Below are positions 26,707-35,257 of a stretch of DNA of 64,000 nucleotides, one piece after another. Made by a program: the position numbers and the translations under genes. The stretch is from Sandarakinorhabdus sp. (GTDB taxonomy: Bacteria > Pseudomonadota > Alphaproteobacteria > Sphingomonadales > Sphingomonadaceae). The notes below the pieces were generated by a model that worked only from the letters and a program-made list of their open reading frames with translations, did no database searches and was not told the origin of the DNA. Where the stretch lies: contig JAIMKW010000002.1 of NCBI GenBank assembly GCA_020692215.1, positions 496,001 through 560,000 on the forward strand, written 5' to 3'. Position 1 is the first letter of the stretch, and the number at the start of each line of letters is the position of its first letter.

Positions 26707-27747
26707 CTAGATGTCGTCGTCCGGTTCCGGCCCGGCCAGCAGCGCATCCGAAACACCGGCGGCATTTTCCCGAATGGCGGCTTCAATGCGGTTGCAGATC
26801 TCCGGGTTCTCGATCAGGAACTTCTTCGCGTTTTCGCGGCCCTGCCCAATTCGGGTGCTATCGTAAGAGAACCAGGCGCCCGATTTTTCAACCAGCCCGG
26901 CCTTCACCCCAAGATCCAGGATTTCTCCTGTCTTGGAAATGCCGCTGCCATACATGATGTCGAACTCCACCTGGCGAAAGGGCGGCGCAACCTTGTTCTT
27001 CACCACCTTCACCCGGGTCGTGTTGCCGACGATATCGTCGCGATCCTTGATCTGGCCGGTCCTGCGGATGTCCAGACGGACAGAGGCATAGAATTTCAGT
27101 GCATTGCCGCCGGTCGTTGTCTCCGGGTTGCCGTACATAACGCCGATCTTCATGCGCACCTGGTTGATGAAGATCACGATGCACTTGGACCGCGAGATCG
27201 AACCGGTCAGCTTCCGCAACGCCTGGCTCATCAGCCGCGCCTGCAGGCCGACATGGCTGTCGCCCATCTCGCCCTCGATTTCGGCCCTTGGAACCAGCGC
27301 AGCGACCGAATCGACGACCAGGACATCGATGGCATTGGATCGAACCAGGGTGTCGACAATCTCCAGCGCCTGCTCGCCAGTGTCGGGCTGGGACACAATC
27401 AAATTCTCGGTGTCGACCCCGAGCTTCTTGGCATAAACCGGATCAAGCGCATGCTCGGCATCCACAAAGGCCGCGACGCCACCCGTCTTCTGCGCTTCGG
27501 CGATGATGTGCAGTGCAAGTGTTGTCTTGCCGCTCGATTCGGGGCCGTAGATCTCGATCACCCGGCCGCGCGGAACACCCCCGATGCCAAGGGCGATGTC
27601 GAGGCCAAGCGACCCTGTCGGGATGGACTCGATTTCCAGCGTCTGGCGCTGCCCCAGCTTCATCGCGGAGCCCTTGCCAAACGCCCGGTCGATCTGCGCC
27701 AGCGCTGCCTCGAGTGCCTTTTCCCGGTCGACCGATACCTTGTCCAT
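26707..27747 (-). CDS. recA: Recombinase RecA
   Basis: DNA strand-exchange protein and LexA co-protease, 346 residues. The Walker A loop [13 protein letters not shown] lies near residue 67, the Walker B region is [21 protein letters not shown], the L1 loop follows, and L2 is [21 protein letters not shown]. The start ATG at 27747 ([13 protein letters not shown]) is chosen over a longer frame. A LexA-like box lies about 120 nt upstream. Confidence 0.98.
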   Translation of the reverse strand: MDKVSVDREKALEAALAQIDRAFGKGSAMKLGQRQTLEIESIPTGSLGLDIALGIGGVPRGRVIEIYGPESSGKTTLALHIIAEAQKTGGVAAFVDAEHALDPVYAKKLGVDTENLIVSQPDTGEQALEIVDTLVRSNAIDVLVVDSVAALVPRAEIEGEMGDSHVGLQARLMSQALRKLTGSISRSKCIVIFINQVRMKIGVMYGNPETTTGGNALKFYASVRLDIRRTGQIKDRDDIVGNTTRVKVVKNKVAPPFRQVEFDIMYGSGISKTGEILDLGVKAGLVEKSGAWFSYDSTRIGQGRENAKKFLIENPEICNRIEAAIRENAAGVSDALLAGPEPDDDI

Positions 27748-27863
27748 CAGAACCCCTTGCTTGCTGCGAGACCCTTCAGGAATGAAGGTGCATCGCGAAC
27801 GACCCATACAAGCCGGTTAGCCCCCGCCCGGCAGCGGTGCAACCATGCTCAGCCGGGATTTTC

Positions 27864-27878
27864 GTACCTGTTTTGTTC
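27864..27878 (-). promoter_or_regulatory. Candidate LexA (SOS) box of recA
   Basis: On the minus strand the site reads GAAC-N7-GTAC, one mismatch from the alphaproteobacterial LexA consensus GAAC-N7-GAAC. It lies 117 nt upstream of the recA ATG and is the only such site I found in the interval. Confidence 0.6.
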
Positions 27879-27908
27879 TGGTCTTGCAAGCGGTGTTGCA
27901 GCGTCGCT

Positions 27909-29084
27909 TCAAACCATCGCGCGAACGCGCTCACCCAGTGTCTTCAGGGTAAATGGCTTTTCCAGAAAGGCCACATCCATTTCCGGCACTGCGGCTCTGG
28001 CGGCCTCGTCTGCAAAGCCCGAAACCAGCAGCACCGGAAGGCCGGGATAGCGCAATCGCGCCCGGCGTGTCAGTTCGATCCCGTCCACACCGGGCATGCG
28101 GATATCGGAAATCAGAAGCGCCGGCGCCCCCTCCTCCAGGCGCGCGAGCGCCGCTTCTCCATCAGCTGCTTGCCGAACCCGGTAGCCCAGGCGCTCCAGC
28201 CCGCGGGCAACAGACATGCGCAACAATAGCTCGTCCTCGGCCAGCACAATCACGCTGCCCCCCATTCTCCGGCTGCCCGGCGAGTCTGCAACGCTTCGAT
28301 CTTCCGGCAGATACAGGCTGAACCGCGCGCCGCCCATCGGCCCGCGATCATGCAGCAAGAAGCCGCCAGATTGCTTGGCGAGGCCATACGCCGTCGAAAG
28401 GCCCAGCCCCTGTCCATTGGGCCGCGTGGTAAAATAGGGCTCGAAAATGCGCGCTGAATGGGCCTGCGCAACACCCGGGCCATCATCTTCCAGGCTCATC
28501 ACGCCATAAACCCCTTCCGGCATGAACCGGCGACCGTGAAGCGGCATCTGGGCCGGGCCTATCCGCCCTGAAAAAATGTGTATCCGCCCCCCGCCAGGGC
28601 CCATCGCATCGCGCGCGTTGATCAACAGGTTCACGAGGATGCGTTCGAAAGCGGCCGGATCGATCCGCACCTGCACCGGAGCGCCGGAGCCGAACGCGAT
28701 TCGGATCGCCGGGCCCGCCAACGCAGACAGCATCGGGCCAAGCGAACCCGGCAACCCTGCAATATCCACAGAGACCGGTTTCAGCATCTCTTGCCGGGAA
28801 AAGGCGAGCACCTGCCGGATCAGCCCGCTCGCTCGCACCGCCTGATCCACGATGGCCTGCAGATCGCGCTGGTCCTCACCACCGCGCTGACGCCGGGCCG
28901 CCAGCAGTTCTGCAGTGGCCACGATACCACCGAGCATGTTGTTGAGATCATGCGCCAACCCGGCAGCCAGCAGGCCCACCGCTTCGGTGCGGACAGCTGG
29001 AAGCGCGGTTCCTGCCTGCAATGCGGGGGCCTGAGCCGCGCGCGAAGGCCCGCCCCGACCCTGCTCAGCCGTACCGGTCCTCAA
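27909..29084 (-). CDS. Short CckA-like hybrid histidine kinase (no sensor domain)
   Basis: A 391-residue protein with a HisKA phosphoacceptor helix (GLAHDLNNMLGG, about residue 45), an HATPase domain (N-box LLINARDAM, G boxes EDDGPGVA and GQGLGLS) and a C-terminal receiver (phosphoacceptor Asp in LLISDIRMPGVDG; VSGFADEAA and FLEKPFTLKTLGERV as in CckA). No transmembrane helix or PAS domain precedes the H-box, unlike full CckA. It starts at TTG 29084 inside the last codons of the upstream gene. It lies next to recA. Confidence 0.85.
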   Translation of the reverse strand: MRTGTAEQGRGGPSRAAQAPALQAGTALPAVRTEAVGLLAAGLAHDLNNMLGGIVATAELLAARRQRGGEDQRDLQAIVDQAVRASGLIRQVLAFSRQEMLKPVSVDIAGLPGSLGPMLSALAGPAIRIAFGSGAPVQVRIDPAAFERILVNLLINARDAMGPGGGRIHIFSGRIGPAQMPLHGRRFMPEGVYGVMSLEDDGPGVAQAHSARIFEPYFTTRPNGQGLGLSTAYGLAKQSGGFLLHDRGPMGGARFSLYLPEDRSVADSPGSRRMGGSVIVLAEDELLLRMSVARGLERLGYRVRQAADGEAALARLEEGAPALLISDIRMPGVDGIELTRRARLRYPGLPVLLVSGFADEAARAAVPEMDVAFLEKPFTLKTLGERVRAMV

Positions 29085-29709
29085 GCCAGGGATCGCCGAT
29101 GTTGTGATAGCCGCGCACCTCCCAGAATCCGGGTTTATCCACGGCCAGAAACTCGATGCGTTTAATCCACTTGGCGCTCTTCCAGAAATAATAGCGCGGA
29201 ATGATCAATCGCGCCGGCGCGCCATGCTCCCGGGTCAGCGGCGCGCCATCATGGCTGTGCGCGATCAGGCAGTCATCCTCGGCGAAGTGGCCCAATTCCA
29301 CATTGGTGGTATAGCCGTCGTGGCTGTGCAGGATCACGTGCGCGGCCTCAGGGGCCGGCTTCACCAGATCGATCAGCGCGCGGGTGGAAACACCCTCCCA
29401 GCGATTGTCATAACGGCTCCACTGGGTGACGCAGTGAATGTCGGACACGTCCTCCACCTGCGGCAGCGCCATGAAGGCCGCCCAATCGAGGCTGACCGGG
29501 TTCTCGACCAACCCATCCACATCCAGACGCCAGGTGGCGGTTTCCACGTGCGGCTGAACCCCCAGATCAAGCACCGGCCAGTTCGTCACCAGCCGCTGCC
29601 CCGGCGGCAGCCGCATTTCCTTGTCAGGGTCGGTCTTGCCCGTCAGCAGCCGCCCTGCCCGCGCCCAGGCCTGTTTTGCGGCCGTGAGCTTTTCGTTGAA
29701 CTGTGTCAT
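29065..29709 (-). CDS. Sulfite oxidase-like molybdopterin-dependent oxidoreductase
   Basis: A 214-residue protein of the oxidoreductase molybdopterin-binding domain (PF00174) type. The Mo-ligating Cys is in DIHCVTQWSRYDN (about residue 98); RYYFWKSAKWIKRIEFL near the C-terminus is conserved in the family. No Tat or Sec signal is present at the start chosen (MTQFNEKLTA), so it is probably cytoplasmic and closer to YuiH-type proteins than to exported MsrP. The substrate is unknown. The start overlaps the DUF2062 stop (ATGA). Confidence 0.88.
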   Translation of the reverse strand: MTQFNEKLTAAKQAWARAGRLLTGKTDPDKEMRLPPGQRLVTNWPVLDLGVQPHVETATWRLDVDGLVENPVSLDWAAFMALPQVEDVSDIHCVTQWSRYDNRWEGVSTRALIDLVKPAPEAAHVILHSHDGYTTNVELGHFAEDDCLIAHSHDGAPLTREHGAPARLIIPRYYFWKSAKWIKRIEFLAVDKPGFWEVRGYHNIGDPWLEDRYG

Positions 29710-30263
29710 CCGCCACACTCCGTCACGCTGCGGCCGGGCCCGCTGCCAGCCCGTTGCCTGCGGCGCCGCTGCCACTTCTGGCCGACCCATATGCGCCATC
29801 CGATACGAACCCCCAGATAACCGATTGCCGCACCGGCAACCGCAAAGATCAGGAGCCCCAGATAGGTCGGTCCGGCCAGCGTCACCACCCAGTTCAGGGT
29901 CCGCTCGAACAAGCCGGCGTCGGGTGCAATTGCAAATACCGATTCACTCTTCAGCCGCAGCACTGTTCGCCCCACGATATAGGCAAGATAATAGACGAAG
30001 GGCACCGTCAGCGGATTGGTGACAAAGGTGGTGGCCGCCGCCACCGGCAGATTGGCACGGGCGGCAACGGCGAACAGCGCAGCGAAAGGGGTCTGCGCCA
30101 CGGGTATGGCGAATGCGGCGAACAGGCCCAATGCGGCACCGCGAGCCACACCGCGCCGGTTGAACCGCCAAACAAGCGGGCTGGACAGATACGCGGCGAA
30201 GGGGCGCAGCCAGCGGCTCGCCATCAACTCCTCCCGCGTGGGCAATTTCGTCCAACGTTTCAC
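29706..30263 (-). CDS. DUF2062 family membrane protein
   Basis: A 185-residue membrane protein with the DUF2062 signature GVARGAALGLFAAFAIPVAQ and TTFVTNPLTVPFVYYLAY, plus a hydrophobic segment near residue 130-155 and a very basic tail (KWQRRRRQRAG). Function is unknown. The stop overlaps the start of the molybdopterin oxidoreductase gene. It starts 172 nt beyond the smpB stop on the same strand. Confidence 0.85.
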   Translation of the reverse strand: MKRWTKLPTREELMASRWLRPFAAYLSSPLVWRFNRRGVARGAALGLFAAFAIPVAQTPFAALFAVAARANLPVAAATTFVTNPLTVPFVYYLAYIVGRTVLRLKSESVFAIAPDAGLFERTLNWVVTLAGPTYLGLLIFAVAGAAIGYLGVRIGWRIWVGQKWQRRRRQRAGSGPGRSVTECGG

Positions 30264-30434
30264 GCCTTTACCAACACCCTCTGTTCAATCCAGCGGCCTT
30301 GCGCCGTGAACGCCCGCTGCCCGGGCATTACGGCAAAGATGTGACTGGCTGAAAGAGGGTGCAAGCCGCACCTGCCGCTATTGTTGCGGGGATCGGCCGG
30401 GACCGCCCAACGATGCGGCAGGCCGTTTTGCTGC

Positions 30435-30914
30435 TCAACCGCGATCGCGCAGCAGCCTGCCCTGCTCGCGCTTCCAGTCCTTTTCCTTTTCATGGGCGCG
30501 CTTGTCGTGCAGCTTTCGACCTTTGGCCAATGCCAGTTCCACCTTCGCCCGCCCGCGATCATTGAAATACACCGCAAGTGGCACCACCGTCATGCCCTGG
30601 CGGGATACGGCGCTGTGCAGCTTCTCGATCTCGCGCATGGTCAGCAGCAGCTTGCGCGGCCGCTTGGGCTCATGGTTGAACCGGTTTCCGTGGCTGAACT
30701 CGGGAATGTTGGCGTTGATCAGCCAGATCTCGCCATTCTTCACCTCGGCATAGGATTCCGCGATCGATCCCTCGCCGCCGCGCAGGGATTTCACTTCCGT
30801 TCCCGACAGCACGATTCCGGCATCGAACACCTCGTCGATGCTGTATTCATAACGGGCCCGGCGATTCTCGGCGACTGTCTTCACCTTGGTCGCCGGTTGG
30901 CGTGGCCGCGCCAT
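30435..30914 (-). CDS. smpB: SsrA-binding protein SmpB
   Basis: A 159-residue trans-translation factor that delivers tmRNA to stalled ribosomes. The OB-fold core contains [27 protein letters not shown] and NPEFSHGN-like NIPEFSHGN; the C-terminal tail [20 protein letters not shown] is the helix that enters the mRNA channel. The ATG at 30914 is joined by TGATG to a preceding 10-codon frame. The tmRNA gene itself was not seen in the window. Confidence 0.97.
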   Translation of the reverse strand: MARPRQPATKVKTVAENRRARYEYSIDEVFDAGIVLSGTEVKSLRGGEGSIAESYAEVKNGEIWLINANIPEFSHGNRFNHEPKRPRKLLLTMREIEKLHSAVSRQGMTVVPLAVYFNDRGRAKVELALAKGRKLHDKRAHEKEKDWKREQGRLLRDRG

Positions 30915-30946
30915 CAGCGCGGACCCTTGCGGAAACGCCGCGCCAT
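30914..30946 (-). CDS. Mini-ORF 2 upstream of smpB ([10 protein letters not shown])
   Basis: A 10-codon frame starting ATG at 30946 and ending TGA at 30916-30914. The stop overlaps the smpB ATG (TGATG). It shares its first three codons (Met-Ala-Arg) with smpB and mini-ORF 1. It may be translated as a coupling leader or be a by-product of a 32-bp tandem duplication; no ribosome-binding site other than read-through from dapA is seen. Confidence 0.4.
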   Translation of the reverse strand: MARRFRKGPR

Positions 30947-30978
30947 CAGCGCGGATCCTTTGGAAACAGCCGCGCCAT
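30946..30978 (-). CDS. Mini-ORF 1 after dapA ([10 protein letters not shown])
   Basis: A 10-codon frame whose ATG overlaps the dapA stop (TGATG at 30980-30976) and whose TGA overlaps the ATG of mini-ORF 2. It is a diverged copy of mini-ORF 2 (6 of 10 residues identical). The chain dapA, ORF1, ORF2, smpB is thus joined by three TGATG links. Confidence 0.4.
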   Translation of the reverse strand: MARLFPKDPR

Positions 30979-31859
30979 CAAGGCGCGATCCCCGCATGCG
31001 CGAGGGCCGAATCCACCGCTGCGCGCGACGCCGCCGATGGCGCCACCACTGGCAACCGGGTATCGATCGCCATGCGGCCGAACAGCGAAAGCGCATATTT
31101 CGTCGGCCCGGGCGAAGCATCGCTGAACAGCGCCTGGTGCAGCGGCCACAGCTGATCCTGCAGGGCGAGGGCTGTATCGAACCGGCCATCGAGGCAGGCT
31201 TTCACCTGCTCTGCCACCAATCGCGGGGCAACATTGGCGGAAACCGAGATCGATGCGCAGCCACCATGGGCAATGACCCCAAGGGTCATGTAATCATTGC
31301 CGGAAATGATCAGGAAATCCCGCCCGCACATGTGGCGGATCTCGCTCACCCGGTTGATGTCTCCGGTCGATTCCTTCACGCCAATAATTCCGGGATGCTG
31401 GGCCAGCTCGGCCATGGTGTCGGTGGCCATGTCGATCCCGGAGCGACCGGGGATGTTGTAGAGGATGATGGGCAGCGGGCCATTATCAGCCAGGTGGCGG
31501 AAATGGGCGATCAAGCCGCGCTGGCCGGGCTTGTTGTAATAGGGGCAGACAACAAGCGCCGCATCAGCACCGGCGCGGGCTGCGCTTTCCAGATGGTGCA
31601 GCGCAACCGCCGTGTCGTTCGATCCACAACCGGCTATCACCGGCACACGGCCGCGTGCAGCCCTTACCGTTTCGGCGACCACATGGTCATGCTCCTCGAT
31701 CGACAGCGTGGCCGATTCGCCGGTCGTCCCGCATGGCACAAGCCCCGACGAGCCCTCGGCGATCTGCCAGTCGACAAAGCCGGCGAGCGCCTTGTTATCC
31801 ACCTTGCCATCCCGGAAGGGGGTGACGAGCGCGGGAATGGAACCGGAAATGCTGATCAT
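30978..31859 (-). CDS. dapA: 4-hydroxy-tetrahydrodipicolinate synthase
   Basis: Condenses pyruvate with aspartate semialdehyde in lysine/diaminopimelate synthesis. It is a 293-residue TIM barrel with the substrate-binding GTTGESATLSIEEH near residue 44, the catalytic Tyr in CPYYNKPGQRGL and the Schiff-base Lys in GIIGVKESTGD. The ATG at 31859 gives the family's usual length. The stop overlaps a 10-codon mini-ORF start that precedes smpB. It diverges from slt. Confidence 0.97.
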   Translation of the reverse strand: MISISGSIPALVTPFRDGKVDNKALAGFVDWQIAEGSSGLVPCGTTGESATLSIEEHDHVVAETVRAARGRVPVIAGCGSNDTAVALHHLESAARAGADAALVVCPYYNKPGQRGLIAHFRHLADNGPLPIILYNIPGRSGIDMATDTMAELAQHPGIIGVKESTGDINRVSEIRHMCGRDFLIISGNDYMTLGVIAHGGCASISVSANVAPRLVAEQVKACLDGRFDTALALQDQLWPLHQALFSDASPGPTKYALSLFGRMAIDTRLPVVAPSAASRAAVDSALAHAGIAP

Positions 31860-31964
31860 CGCTGAACCTTTTGGGCAAAAGCATCGGGCTTTCGGGCCGG
31901 TCAGGCGAAAAACCGCATGCCCTGACCTTGGCGCTGCCGTGCGCCCTGCCCTAAAGGCAATGGC

Positions 31965-33965
31965 ATGACCGCGCAACATCGCCTGCTGGCGGCCCTCGTC
32001 CTTCCCGTCGCTGCCTGTGCAGCGGCACCGCTTTGGGCCCAATCGGATTCGGCAAGCCGGGCATGGCTGTCGCAGCAGTTCACGGCCACGGAAAATGGCA
32101 GCGCGGCTGCGCCAGCCGGCGCGCCATCGCCTACCGCCCAATCGCTCGCCACATGGGATTGGCTCCGGCGCACCCCGAGGGTGGGCGCGGAACCGTCGCT
32201 GATAGCGCAGGCCGCCTTCATCAACAGCCATCCCGGCTGGCCGGGGGTGGCAGCCATCCGCCGCCGGGCTGAAGCGCAGGCCGCAAACCCGCGCACGCCG
32301 GAGGGTGAAGCCCGCGCCTTCCTGCAACGGGTTCCGCCGCAAACCGCGGCCGGCCTCGCCCAACTGGCCCTGCTCAGCAGTGGCGCAGAGGCCGAACGCC
32401 TGGCCCGTGCAGCCTGGGTCCGCACCGGAATCCCGCCCGAACTGGAAGACCCGCTGCGGGCCCGTTTCGGCCCCCTGTTCACCAAGGCCGAAAATGCCGC
32501 GCGGGCCGATGCCCTGCTCTGGGCCGGGCAGACGACAGCTGCGGGACGGATGCTGCCGCTGCTCGACGATGAAGCCCGCGCGCTTGCACTGGCCCGGATC
32601 GCGCTGCGCGCCAACGCGGCTGATGCCGAAGGCCGCGTCGCCTCGGTTCCGGCCCGCTATCGCCGGGACGCTGGTCTTACCTTCGACAGGGCCTTGTGGC
32701 TGGAACGGCGCGGACGGCTGGCCGAAGCCGAGGCCCTGCTGGCCCGCGGCGATATCGAACCCGGCGTTTCAGCGCCGGAGACCTGGCTGGAAAAGCGCCT
32801 CGCACTGGGCCGGGCCGCAATGCGCCGCAGCGACCACCAGACTGCCTATCGAATCCTCGCGAACCACAAGAGCTATCCAACCACAGCCGATCTTGCGGCG
32901 CTTCCGCTTTCGCAACGGATAGACCTGTCGGATACCGAATGGCTGGCCGGCTGGATTGCACTGCGCAAACTGAACCGGCCCGAAGATGCGGTGCGCCATT
33001 TCACCAATTTCAACCGCGCCGTCTCAACGCCGATCAGCCAGTCTCGAGGGGAATATTGGTTGGGCCGTGCAGAAAAGGTGCGTGGCAACAAGGCCGCGGC
33101 CAACGCCGCCTTCGAACGCGCCGCCCAGCAGTTCGATTATTTCTACGGCCAACTGGCAGCAGAAGAGCTTGGCCGCATTCCGGCGCTTCCAACACCAACG
33201 GCGGCCAGCGTCACGCCCGCCGATCGCGCGCGTTTCGAGGCCACGCCGCTTGCCCGCGCCGTAATGCTGCTGAACGACATGGGCAGCCGCGAACGCGAAT
33301 CGCTCTTCGTTCGCGCGCTGGCGGAATCAACCAGCACACCCGCCGAAGCGCGCATCGCAGCCGAACTCGGAACGCGCCTGAAACGCGATGATCTGGGTGT
33401 CTGGACCTGGAAGACTGCTCGCCCGAAGGGAAATTTCAACACCTTCGATCTCGCCTATCCGCGCTTGCCAGCCACCGCGGCAGTCCCCTCGCGCGAATGG
33501 ATCATCAGTCACGCGATTGCCCGGCAGGAAAGCAGCTTCGATCGCACTGCACTGTCGCACGCCGGTGCGCGCGGGCTCATGCAGCTGATGCCGGCAACCG
33601 CACGGGATGTCGCCTCCAAGCTGGGCCAACCCTATAATGTGCAGCGCCTGTTCGATGATCCGGCCTACAACATCACCCTGGGCAGCTATTACATCGGGCT
33701 GAGGCGCGACAATTTCTCCAATGATGCACTGGCCATCGCAGCCTACAACGCTGGCGCAGGAAACGTACGCAAATGGCTGAACATGAACGGTGATCCGCGC
33801 AGCGGTTCCGCGATAGACATGATTGACTGGGTGGAAATGATCCCCATCCAGGAAACCCGGAATTATGTGCAACGGGTGACCGAAAACGCTGTCATCTACA
33901 GCCTTTTGGAGCCCAAGCGGCAGGGGGCCGAACCCCGTGTATCCCGCTGGCTGATCAGGAACTGA
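31965..33965 (+). CDS. slt: Soluble lytic murein transglycosylase
   Basis: A 666-residue periplasmic enzyme that cleaves peptidoglycan with 1,6-anhydro product formation. The signal peptide covers about residues 1-25 (LVLPVAACAAAPLWAQ). A long helical superhelix region follows to about residue 490, then the SLT catalytic domain with the Glu in AIARQESSFDRTALSHAGAR and the motifs GLMQLMPATA and AIAAYNAGAGNVRKW. The whole corresponds to Slt70. It is followed after 7 nt by greB. Confidence 0.95.
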   Translation: MTAQHRLLAALVLPVAACAAAPLWAQSDSASRAWLSQQFTATENGSAAAPAGAPSPTAQSLATWDWLRRTPRVGAEPSLIAQAAFINSHPGWPGVAAIRRRAEAQAANPRTPEGEARAFLQRVPPQTAAGLAQLALLSSGAEAERLARAAWVRTGIPPELEDPLRARFGPLFTKAENAARADALLWAGQTTAAGRMLPLLDDEARALALARIALRANAADAEGRVASVPARYRRDAGLTFDRALWLERRGRLAEAEALLARGDIEPGVSAPETWLEKRLALGRAAMRRSDHQTAYRILANHKSYPTTADLAALPLSQRIDLSDTEWLAGWIALRKLNRPEDAVRHFTNFNRAVSTPISQSRGEYWLGRAEKVRGNKAAANAAFERAAQQFDYFYGQLAAEELGRIPALPTPTAASVTPADRARFEATPLARAVMLLNDMGSRERESLFVRALAESTSTPAEARIAAELGTRLKRDDLGVWTWKTARPKGNFNTFDLAYPRLPATAAVPSREWIISHAIARQESSFDRTALSHAGARGLMQLMPATARDVASKLGQPYNVQRLFDDPAYNITLGSYYIGLRRDNFSNDALAIAAYNAGAGNVRKWLNMNGDPRSGSAIDMIDWVEMIPIQETRNYVQRVTENAVIYSLLEPKRQGAEPRVSRWLIRN

Positions 33966-33972
33966 CAGCGGC

Positions 33973-34455
33973 TTGGCGACCGACCCGATCACGCCCGCCG
34001 GCATGGCGGCGCTGAAGGCGCGTTATGATTTACTGTTCCGCGACGAACGGCCCAAGATGGTCGAAACCATATCATGGGCGGCCGGCAATGGCGACCGATC
34101 CGAGAATGGGGACTATATCTACGGCCGCAAGCGCCTTCGCGAAATCGACCGCGAACTCGCACATCTATCCAAACGGATGGCAGCACTGTCGGTTATTGAT
34201 CCCGCGCACCAGCCAGACCGTTCGCGGATATTCTTCGGCGCGACAGTCACGACAGCCGATGAAGACGGCCAGCATCAGACACTCACGCTGGTAGGACGGG
34301 ATGAAGCCGATGCCAGCGCCGGCCGCATCGCCTGGAACAGCCCGGTCGCCATCGCCCTGAAAGGCGCGCAGGTGGGCGACACGCGGACGGCAAAGCTCCC
34401 AGTGGGGGAACGGCTGCTGGAAGTGGTCATCATCCGCTACCCGCCGGCGCAGTGA
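33973..34455 (+). CDS. greB: Transcription elongation factor GreB-like
   Basis: A 160-residue Gre factor that rescues backtracked RNA polymerase. The N-terminal coiled coil carries the tip acidic pair in NGDRSENGDYIYGRKRLREID (the GDRSEN-x-DY motif is characteristic of GreB), and the C-terminal FKBP-like domain includes FFGATVTTADEDG. The frame starts at TTG 33973 (LATDPITPAGMAAL), which aligns with the family start; the first ATG (codon 11) would remove conserved residues. Confidence 0.9.
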   Translation: MATDPITPAGMAALKARYDLLFRDERPKMVETISWAAGNGDRSENGDYIYGRKRLREIDRELAHLSKRMAALSVIDPAHQPDRSRIFFGATVTTADEDGQHQTLTLVGRDEADASAGRIAWNSPVAIALKGAQVGDTRTAKLPVGERLLEVVIIRYPPAQ

Positions 34456-34462
34456 ACCACCC

Positions 34463-35257
34463 TTACTGTGGCTTCAGCGTCCGCCCCAGTTCCTTTTCGG
34501 CAAGCTTTCGAAGCTCGGGATCCAGCGGCGGATCGGTGAGATCCAGCCCTTCTGCCAACCGCTCGGCAAGGATTTCCAGCCCGGCAATCCGCGCGTGCTT
34601 CTTGTGGTTCGCTCCGATGATATGCCAGGGCGCGATTTTCGTGTCGGTCCGCTCGAACATCTCCTCATAAGCGTCGACATAGGCACTCCGCCTGGCCCGG
34701 TTGCGGAAATCCTCGCTGTTAACCTTCCAGCGCTTCCACGGCTGCTCCAGCCGGTCGATCAGCCGCGCGTCCTGCTCATCTTGCGTGGTGTGCAAGAACA
34801 GCTTCACCACACGGGTGCCATTGGCGCACTGCGTCGCTTCCAGCGCGTTGATCTCGTCATAGGCACGGCCCCACTCGTCGGGAGTCGCAAAGCCCTCAAC
34901 CCGCTCTACCAGCACCCGGCCATACCAGCTGCGGTCGAAGATGGACCAATCGCCAGCGGCCGGAAACTGCGCCCAGAAACGCGCCAGATAATGCTGCTCA
35001 CTCTCCATCTCGTTCGGAGCGGAAACGGGAATCACCTCAAAAAAGCGTGGATCCAGTTCCGACGTCAGCCGCTTGATCAGACCGCCCTTCCCCGCCGCAT
35101 CCCAGCCTTCCAGCACGATCATCGCCGAACGCTTCTGGCGGTGATAGGCAATCAGAATCTGGCTCAGCCGATACTGCAGGGCTCGTTCGCGGTCTTTCCA
35201 GTCCTCGGGCGCGCGCACATGCTCGACATGGGCGAGCCTGCCCCGCGATTTCGTCAA
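34463..35257 (-). CDS. ppk2: Polyphosphate kinase 2 family protein
   Basis: Polyphosphate:nucleotide phosphotransferase of 264 residues. It has the Walker A motif VLEGWDAAGKGGLIKRL (about residue 48), the lid/Walker B elements FDRSWYGRVLVERVEGF, and KWKVNSEDFRNRARR with the conserved Asp/Arg residues. Single-domain length fits class I or III. The TTG start overlaps the def stop (TTGA); the next ATG, at codon 46, would cut into the conserved core. It converges with greB, 7 nt apart. Confidence 0.92.
   Translation of the reverse strand: MTKSRGRLAHVEHVRAPEDWKDRERALQYRLSQILIAYHRQKRSAMIVLEGWDAAGKGGLIKRLTSELDPRFFEVIPVSAPNEMESEQHYLARFWAQFPAAGDWSIFDRSWYGRVLVERVEGFATPDEWGRAYDEINALEATQCANGTRVVKLFLHTTQDEQDARLIDRLEQPWKRWKVNSEDFRNRARRSAYVDAYEEMFERTDTKIAPWHIIGANHKKHARIAGLEILAERLAEGLDLTDPPLDPELRKLAEKELGRTLKPQ

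Larger units (their letters stand above)
30907..30980 (-). repeat. Tandem 32-bp repeat with TGATGGCGCGG at the smpB start
   Basis: The 11-mer TGATGGCGCGG occurs three times at exactly 32-bp intervals (5' ends at 30980, 30948 and 30916 on the minus strand), with partly conserved sequence between copies (an AAGG and a CCGCGC in each full unit). The last copy is the smpB start itself. Confidence 0.85.

Noticed and set aside
26313..26957. An open frame between carD and recA
   Set aside because: It runs into the recA gene antisense, is Arg/Ser/Gly-rich and has no ribosome-binding site or similarity.
30907..30980. Possible small CRISPR array
   Set aside because: Only three copies of an 11-mer with 21-nt intervening sequence that is itself partly conserved. 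The repeat includes real start and stop codons and there are no cas genes.
30381..31865. A 494-codon plus-strand frame over smpB and dapA
   Set aside because: It spans two antisense housekeeping genes and has no ribosome-binding site or family similarity.
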